Shown here: piece after piece, positions 45,819-51,096 of the stretch
How positions within the stretch are numbered: the stretch's first letter is position 1
How the letters are laid out: each line of letters opens with the position of its first letter
Origin: Prochlorococcus sp. AG-686-J21
GTDB lineage: Bacteria; Cyanobacteriota; Cyanobacteriia; PCC-6307; Cyanobiaceae
Assembly: GCA_003210285.1 (NCBI GenBank)
Contig: QCVS01000012.1
Span: 1-51,096 of the forward strand
Length of the DNA stretch: 51,096 bases
Reading direction: 5' to 3'
The notes under the pieces: model-generated
Seen by the model: only the letters and a program-made list of their open reading frames with translations
Told to the model about the DNA's origin: nothing
Databases searched by the model: none
Program-made: the position numbers and the translations under genes

Positions 45819-47552
45819 ATGAAAGAAACAAGTCCCAAATCAAATAATGGAACAATTGTGGATAATAGCGAAAAATTTAATATAGAATTTGATCCTATAA
45901 GCGATGCATTAGCTGCTATAAGAAATGGAGAATGCATAATTGTTGTTGATGATGAGAGAAGAGAAAATGAAGGGGATTTAATTTGTGCGGCTCAGTTTGC
46001 AACTCCTCAACAAATTAATTTTATGGCGACAGAAGGTAGAGGTCTTATCTGTTTAGCAATGCAAGGAGACAAGTTAGATGACTTAGATCTTCCTTTAATG
46101 GTTGATCGAAATACAGATAAAAATCAAACTGCATTTACTATTTCAATAGATGCAGGCCCTGAGAATAATGTAACTACTGGAATATCAGCAGAAGATAGAG
46201 CTAAAACTATCCAAGTTGCGATTAACCCATCCACGAGGCCAGAAGATTTAAGAAGACCAGGACATATATTTCCACTAAGAGCAAAAAAGGGAGGAGTATT
46301 AAAAAGAGCCGGACATACTGAAGCAGCTGTAGACATTGCATCTATGTCTGGCCTTTATCCTGCTGGTGTTATTTGCGAAATCCAAAATCCAGACGGCTCA
46401 ATGTCCAGACTTCCCCAACTTCAACAATATGCGAAAGAATGGGGGATGAAGTTAGTTTCCATTGCGGACCTCATTAGTTACAGATTTCAGAACGAAAGAT
46501 TTGTTTATAGAAAATCTGATGCAATCCTCCCAAGTATTTTTGGTAATTTCAAGGCATATGGATATATAAATGAACTTGACGGATCTGAACATATTGCACT
46601 AGTAAAGCAAAAGTCAAAAAAATTAAGTGAACCAGTATTAGTAAGGATGCATTCAGAATGTTTAACTGGTGATGCATTTGGATCACTACGCTGTGATTGC
46701 AGACCCCAGTTGGAGGCAGCATTAGCAAGGATTGAAAAAGAAGAAGAGGGCGTAGTTGTTTATCTAAGACAAGAAGGAAGAGGTATTGGTTTGATTAACA
46801 AATTAAAAGCATACAGTTTACAAGATGGGGGTTTGGATACTGTAGAAGCAAATGAGAAATTAGGTTTCCCTGCAGACCTAAGAAATTATGGAGTTGGAGC
46901 TCAAATATTAACTGACCTTGGGATCAAAAAGCTAAAACTACTTACAAATAATCCTAGAAAAATTGCTGGATTAGGTGGATATGGAATAGAAGTTACCGAG
47001 AGAGTCCCATTGGTTATATGTCCTGGCGAGCATAATTCTGAATATTTAAATGTTAAGAGACAAAAACTTGGACATATGTTGGACGAAGAAAAAATAAATT
47101 CTATAGATATAGATCCTTATATTGCTATTTTCCTTGACGGTGACTATAAATCAATAGATTTAGTTCCTATTAAAAATAATATAAATGAATTTTGCGAAGA
47201 AAATAAAATAAATATAATGTTAGAAAGCTCTCCTAGATTATTAGCTTTTTGGAATAGACCTAAATTAGTATGGAAAATATTGCATGACAAAAACAGAGAA
47301 GATTGCACTATTAATGATAATGAAATAAATAGGATTGAAATCTTTATTCAATTTTTAACAGAATATAATAAAAGCTTAAAAGTAGGTATTATCGTATCAA
47401 AAAATATTCAACAGGCTTTGCATCCAAAAAATAATATTAAATTGAAAAATACTAGTTTTTCAATAAAAAATGAAGAATTATACTCATCTACTAGAAAATT
47501 TAATCTCGATAAAGAAACGTTCAGTATTATTTTTGATAAAAAATTATCTTAA
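45819..47552 (+). CDS. ribBA: Bifunctional DHBP synthase / GTP cyclohydrolase II with C-terminal extension
   Basis: This 577-residue RibBA makes riboflavin precursors. The DHBP synthase half (about 20-225) holds [15 protein letters not shown] and [15 protein letters not shown]; the GTP cyclohydrolase II half (about 226-425) has the zinc site [14 protein letters not shown] and [20 protein letters not shown]. About 150 residues follow that do not belong to either enzyme ([15 protein letters not shown] onward) and are not recognised. Its stop shares TTAA with the converging ppiB stop. Confidence 0.95.
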   Translation: MKETSPKSNNGTIVDNSEKFNIEFDPISDALAAIRNGECIIVVDDERRENEGDLICAAQFATPQQINFMATEGRGLICLAMQGDKLDDLDLPLMVDRNTDKNQTAFTISIDAGPENNVTTGISAEDRAKTIQVAINPSTRPEDLRRPGHIFPLRAKKGGVLKRAGHTEAAVDIASMSGLYPAGVICEIQNPDGSMSRLPQLQQYAKEWGMKLVSIADLISYRFQNERFVYRKSDAILPSIFGNFKAYGYINELDGSEHIALVKQKSKKLSEPVLVRMHSECLTGDAFGSLRCDCRPQLEAALARIEKEEEGVVVYLRQEGRGIGLINKLKAYSLQDGGLDTVEANEKLGFPADLRNYGVGAQILTDLGIKKLKLLTNNPRKIAGLGGYGIEVTERVPLVICPGEHNSEYLNVKRQKLGHMLDEEKINSIDIDPYIAIFLDGDYKSIDLVPIKNNINEFCEENKINIMLESSPRLLAFWNRPKLVWKILHDKNREDCTINDNEINRIEIFIQFLTEYNKSLKVGIIVSKNIQQALHPKNNIKLKNTSFSIKNEELYSSTRKFNLDKETFSIIFDKKLS

Positions 47553-47986
47553 ACTACATTGGCTTTAATAATTTTTGACCCGTTTGTAAGTTTTAAAACG
47601 ATATCCATATCATCTGTTTTTCCAAAGACAGTATGTACTCCATCCAAATGAGGTTGTGACTCATATACTATAAAAAATTGACTGCCGCCTGTATTTTTAC
47701 CTGCATGCGCCATTGATAATGAGCCTTTGAGATGTTTATTAGAATTTATTTCACAATTGATATTGTATCCTGGTCCTCCTGTTCCAGGCATGCCTGAAGA
47801 TCCTTCACGCGTATTAGGGCAACCACCTTGAGCCATAAAACCTGGGATGACACGATGAAAAGCCAAACCATCATAAAATCCTTCACTAATTAGTTTTGTA
47901 AAATTATTAACTGTATTAGGTGCATCATTAGAAAACAATTCAATATTTATAGTGCCGGCATCAGTTTCAAATAAAGCTTTTGTCAT
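47549..47986 (-). CDS. ppiB: Cyclophilin-type peptidyl-prolyl isomerase
   Basis: This 145-residue cytosolic-type cyclophilin speeds proline bond turnover in folding proteins. It carries [23 protein letters not shown] and [16 protein letters not shown], the core active-site blocks, followed by [11 protein letters not shown]. No signal peptide is seen. It follows DUF3110 by 35 bp on the same strand as the dnaK-dnaJ run, so it could be in that transcript; the context suggests a protein-folding theme. Confidence 0.95.
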   Translation of the reverse strand: MTKALFETDAGTINIELFSNDAPNTVNNFTKLISEGFYDGLAFHRVIPGFMAQGGCPNTREGSSGMPGTGGPGYNINCEINSNKHLKGSLSMAHAGKNTGGSQFFIVYESQPHLDGVHTVFGKTDDMDIVLKLTNGSKIIKANVV

Positions 47987-48021
47987 TGTGAATTTAATTA
48001 TCTTTGATTTAATATTAAACG

Positions 48022-48402
48022 TTAGAGAAGCTTTTCAAGATTCTCCTTAATGGAATTTAAATCTATATTTTCTTCTTTACCTTCTTCTTCGTTCCAAGTT
48101 TCCACTTCTAAATTCTTTTGAGGAGGGGAAATTAGTAATCTATCCTCTGGTGTCTTTGGAACAAAATTTTTCTCAACTAATTTACATTCATAATCTAATT
48201 TTATACAAAAATCCCTAATTTCATCTATTGAAATCATTTCTACCGAAGGCAAGGGAAAATCCTGAGCCTCTAAAAGTCCACAGTAACGTTCAGCATCGTC
48301 TTTATCTTCAAACATTAAAACTATAGTTCTACCTTTTAATTCTATTGAATGTATTCCTTCTTTTTCTGTTCCAAAGTTATAAAGTAAAACAAAAATATTC
48401 AT
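48022..48402 (-). CDS. DUF3110 protein
   Basis: This 126-residue acidic protein is known in cyanobacteria and plants as DUF3110. It has an N-terminal region [19 protein letters not shown], followed by [17 protein letters not shown] and an acidic tail ([13 protein letters not shown]). No function is known. It lies between dnaJ (33 bp) and ppiB (35 bp) on one strand, so a link to the folding genes is conceivable. Confidence 0.8.
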   Translation of the reverse strand: MNIFVLLYNFGTEKEGIHSIELKGRTIVLMFEDKDDAERYCGLLEAQDFPLPSVEMISIDEIRDFCIKLDYECKLVEKNFVPKTPEDRLLISPPQKNLEVETWNEEEGKEENIDLNSIKENLEKLL

Positions 48403-48435
48403 AAAAACTTTTTAAAATTATTATATATTATTTAA

Positions 48436-49380
48436 CTATTCATCTGCTAGTGATAATTCTTGAAGTCTGGTATACAAAGCTATTTCTTCATCATTAATAT
48501 CAGCTGGAATAACGACAAGGATTTCTACAAATTGATCTCCAATATTATCTCCAAAATTCAAGCCTCTGCCTTTAAGTCTTAATAATCTTCCAGTTGATGA
48601 CTTTGGAGGTACTTGAAGAGTTACATATCCATCAAGAGTAGGGACTTCTACTGCACATCCAAGAAGGGCATCGGGTGGAAATAACTCTAATTTATAAAGA
48701 ACACGTAGACCATCTATTCGAAGTCCATTTTCAGTTTGGACTTTTAATTGCAAATAATGATCTTTACCACCTTTTGCAATATTCTCTAATCTCAATCTCC
48801 AACCATCTCCAGCAAATGGGGGAGTATCAACTTCTACAACAGTTTGATCTTCTAATTCAATCAATATAGATGCCCCGCTCAATGCTTCATCCGGGGTTAA
48901 TTCAATAATTGTTTCAATATCATAATGAAGTTTTACGGGTGGTGGTTCTTCCGGAGATCTCGCAGGGTAATCATAACTATTAAACTTTTCTTCATTAAAA
49001 ATTTCATCAGGCTGGTCATCTTCATAAAATTCTGAAGATTTATCATCATAGCTTTCATTATCTAATTCAGATTCGTATTCAAATCCAAATAGAGAATTGA
49101 GATAATCCTTATATTCAGGAAAACCGGTCCTGTAATTATTAATATTATCATCATTACAAGAATTAGAATCTATAGATTTAGCTCGTCTAGCAGAATCACG
49201 TAAGAATTCGTAGGCTTCATTAATTAGTTTAAATCTATCCTCAGCATTTATATCATTTTTATTTAAATCAGGATGCCATTTTCTTGCTTCCCTTCGAAAA
49301 GCTTTTTTAAGTTCAATATCGTCGAATTCATAGGATAAACCTAAAATAGACAAATAGTCTTTTTTAGAGGAAGTAGTCAT
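48436..49380 (-). CDS. dnaJ: DnaJ-type co-chaperone without zinc finger
   Basis: This 314-residue J protein has the J-domain at the N-terminus (about 8-70; HPD in WHPDLNK), a Gly-poor acidic linker, and the C-terminal substrate-binding domain (about 140-310; [16 protein letters not shown] and [13 protein letters not shown]). The CXXCXGXG zinc repeats are absent, so it is a type II J protein. I chose ATG 49380 because the upstream 11 residues of the alternative (49413) lie within dnaK. It overlaps dnaK by 17 bases and must be translated together with it. Confidence 0.9.
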   Translation of the reverse strand: MTTSSKKDYLSILGLSYEFDDIELKKAFRREARKWHPDLNKNDINAEDRFKLINEAYEFLRDSARRAKSIDSNSCNDDNINNYRTGFPEYKDYLNSLFGFEYESELDNESYDDKSSEFYEDDQPDEIFNEEKFNSYDYPARSPEEPPPVKLHYDIETIIELTPDEALSGASILIELEDQTVVEVDTPPFAGDGWRLRLENIAKGGKDHYLQLKVQTENGLRIDGLRVLYKLELFPPDALLGCAVEVPTLDGYVTLQVPPKSSTGRLLRLKGRGLNFGDNIGDQFVEILVVIPADINDEEIALYTRLQELSLADE

Positions 49381-51096
49381 TGTCCCATGGATCGTCGTCC
49401 CTAGAGTTACCATACCTCGAATTTCTAGAATTACTATTCATTTGATTGTCCCAAGGATCATCATCCCAGTAATCATCGGAAAATAATTCGTCTTTTAAAG
49501 ATCCAAAGGTATTTTTAATTCCTTGCAAGGGATTGCTATCAACTTTCTTCTCGGCGGCAAATCTTCTATTTAAGCCAAAAAGAGCTTCTTGCAAAGAACT
49601 TACAGAAATCTCTAATTCTTGAGGATCATCATCATCTATAAATTCTTCAACATCCTGAATTGCAAGCTCGACCGCTCTCTTTTGTCGCTCTGCTCCATAT
49701 GGTCCAAATTCTAATGATGCGTCTCTTAATCTTCTCTCTGCTTGAGCAATTAGTGTTAGTGCATTATTTTTTCTATCAATTACCGATCTTTTCATCCTAT
49801 CTTCTTTTGCTTTTGACTTAGCTTCAGCAATCATCATATTAATTTCTTGTTCATTTAAATTCGAACCTCCGGAAATACTAACTGTTTGCTTTCTACCTGT
49901 AGTTCTATCAGTTGCACTGACCTCTAGCAATCCATTTGCGTCAATATCGAAAGCTACTTGTACTTGGGGAATCCCTCTAGGTGCAGGAGGTATTCCTGAC
50001 AATCTAAATTTTCCTAATGATTTGTTTTCCGAAGCCAGTGGCCTCTCACCTTGTCTTATTTGCACAACTACTGATGATTGATTAGATTCAGAAGTACTAA
50101 AAACATCTGATTGTCTTACAGGTATCGGAGTATTACGTGGAATAAGAACCTTCATAAGTCCTCCAATAGTTTCTAATCCTAAGGATAAAGGAGTTACATC
50201 ATTTAAAAGTAAATCACGTAAATCACCACTAATAATTCCAGATTGTATTGCAGCACCAATTGCAACAACTTCATCAGGATTTACTGACTGACATGGTTCA
50301 TTAGGAACAAGAGTCTTAACTAATTGTTGAACCATCGGTATACGAGTACTTCCACCAACAAGGACTACTTCATCAATCTCTTCAGCAGCCCAGCCAGAAT
50401 CTTCCAATGCAATTTGAACAGGTTCAAGCAACCTATCGAGGAGATCTTCCGATAACGATTCAAATATCTTCCTATCTAATTCCTCTTCAATATGTAAAGG
50501 GCCATCATCAATTGTAGTAATAAAAGGTAAAGAAATTTTAGTTTTTTGTAGTCCTGACAATTCACATTTTGCCTTCTCAGCAGCTTCTGTAAGTCTTTGG
50601 AGAGCTTGCCTATCTCGTCTTAAATCAATCTTATGTTTCTCAAGAAATCTTTCAGCAATCCAATCTACTATTTTGGAATCAAAATTATTACCTCCCAGTT
50701 GAGTATCTCCACAAGTAGCTTTTACATCAAAAACCCCATTAGAGATCCTTAATAAGGAGACATCAAAAGTACCTCCACCTAAATCAAAAACCAGTACGTT
50801 GTTAGAGGAGCTTTTTTCAAAACCATAGGCTAAAGCTGCTGCTGTTGGTTCATTTAAGATTCTATCAACTTTTATCCCAGCTAATACGGCCGAATCCTTA
50901 GTAGCTTGCCTCTGAGACTCATTAAAATAGGCAGGAACAGTAATTACTGCAGAATCAATAGAATCTCCTAAATAAGTTTCAGCGTCATTAATTAATTTTC
51001 TTATTATGGAACTTATTAACTCTTCAGGAGCGTACTCCCGCTCCGTAAATGGACTTAAAATTCTTACACTACCATTTTCATTAGATTTAACATTAT
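49364..51096 (-). CDS. dnaK: DnaK chaperone, DnaK1-like (5' end outside window)
   Basis: This Hsp70 lacks only its first roughly 90 residues, which lie beyond the right edge; about 577 codons are present. NBD motifs are seen: [32 protein letters not shown], and [12 protein letters not shown]; the substrate domain follows ([14 protein letters not shown]). The tail is unusual: it lacks the EEVD-like end and instead carries two copies of DDDPWDN in an Asn/Ser-rich segment ending DYFL. That is the type of long-tailed DnaK1 seen in cyanobacteria. dnaJ overlaps its stop. Confidence 0.95.
   Translation of the reverse strand, partial: NVKSNENGSVRILSPFTEREYAPEELISSIIRKLINDAETYLGDSIDSAVITVPAYFNESQRQATKDSAVLAGIKVDRILNEPTAAALAYGFEKSSSNNVLVFDLGGGTFDVSLLRISNGVFDVKATCGDTQLGGNNFDSKIVDWIAERFLEKHKIDLRRDRQALQRLTEAAEKAKCELSGLQKTKISLPFITTIDDGPLHIEEELDRKIFESLSEDLLDRLLEPVQIALEDSGWAAEEIDEVVLVGGSTRIPMVQQLVKTLVPNEPCQSVNPDEVVAIGAAIQSGIISGDLRDLLLNDVTPLSLGLETIGGLMKVLIPRNTPIPVRQSDVFSTSESNQSSVVVQIRQGERPLASENKSLGKFRLSGIPPAPRGIPQVQVAFDIDANGLLEVSATDRTTGRKQTVSISGGSNLNEQEINMMIAEAKSKAKEDRMKRSVIDRKNNALTLIAQAERRLRDASLEFGPYGAERQKRAVELAIQDVEEFIDDDDPQELEISVSSLQEALFGLNRRFAAEKKVDSNPLQGIKNTFGSLKDELFSDDYWDDDPWDNQMNSNSRNSRYGNSRDDDPWDNDYFL

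Overview
This window looks like a piece of the chromosome of a streamlined marine picocyanobacterium, most probably a high-light Prochlorococcus or a close relative. The evidence is very AT-rich DNA, short intergenic gaps, many overlapping genes, and cyanobacterial genes such as psb30/ycf12, ycf20, a CCB2/CCB4-like protein, a DUF1995 protein and half-size GDT1-type transporters. Many lineage-type small ORFs are also present. No phage, transposase, CRISPR or rRNA was seen. There is one tRNA, with anticodon CAT.

Layout. 1-4.6 kb: an RNase R-like protein that runs off the left edge, a transporter pair, psb30, a HAD phosphatase, ycf20 and rpmF. 4.7-7.9 kb: an FtsH relative that has lost its protease histidines, an unknown polytopic membrane protein, and 2-Cys peroxiredoxin. 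8.0-10.5 kb: a run of nine small ORFs, including a ribbon-helix-helix (RHH) regulator, ending at tRNA-Met. 10.6-19.1 kb: trmL, cobU, a CCB-like assembly factor, lptC, metG, a short RNB nuclease, rpsR, rpmG and pheT. 19.1-20.1 kb: a repeat-rich region around one small secreted-protein gene. 20.1-22.7 kb: an RHH plus J-domain protein, a small ORF, an Ap4A phosphorylase-like enzyme and DUF2237. 22.8-31.4 kb: a decayed small gene, then metH, ilvE and cobN. 31.4-51 kb: hemJ-PHP, uvrC, a flavin reductase-like protein, coaD, the tight dapF-nifS-DUF1995-dacB run, leuS, pgi, purN, argC, ribBA, ppiB, DUF3110, dnaJ and a partial dnaK.

Most genes are core housekeeping. cobU, cobN and the B12-dependent metH point to cobamide synthesis and use. 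metG, pheT and leuS charge tRNAs, and rpsR, rpmG and rpmF serve the ribosome. dnaK-dnaJ and ppiB form a folding cluster.

The least ordinary part is 19.13-20.16 kb. It holds four arrays of a five-base half-site (AGTCT/AGACT) placed at 11-12-12-11 bp steps, about one helical turn each. Two of these arrays lie in a roughly 168-bp tandem repeat that also contains decayed copies of the 3' end of the neighbouring RHH/J-domain gene. I propose, as inference only, that the RHH protein and these arrays form a DNA-binding system. Two pseudoenzymes are also notable: an RNase R homologue without RNB catalytic residues, and an FtsH homologue in which HEXXH has become NEVGR.
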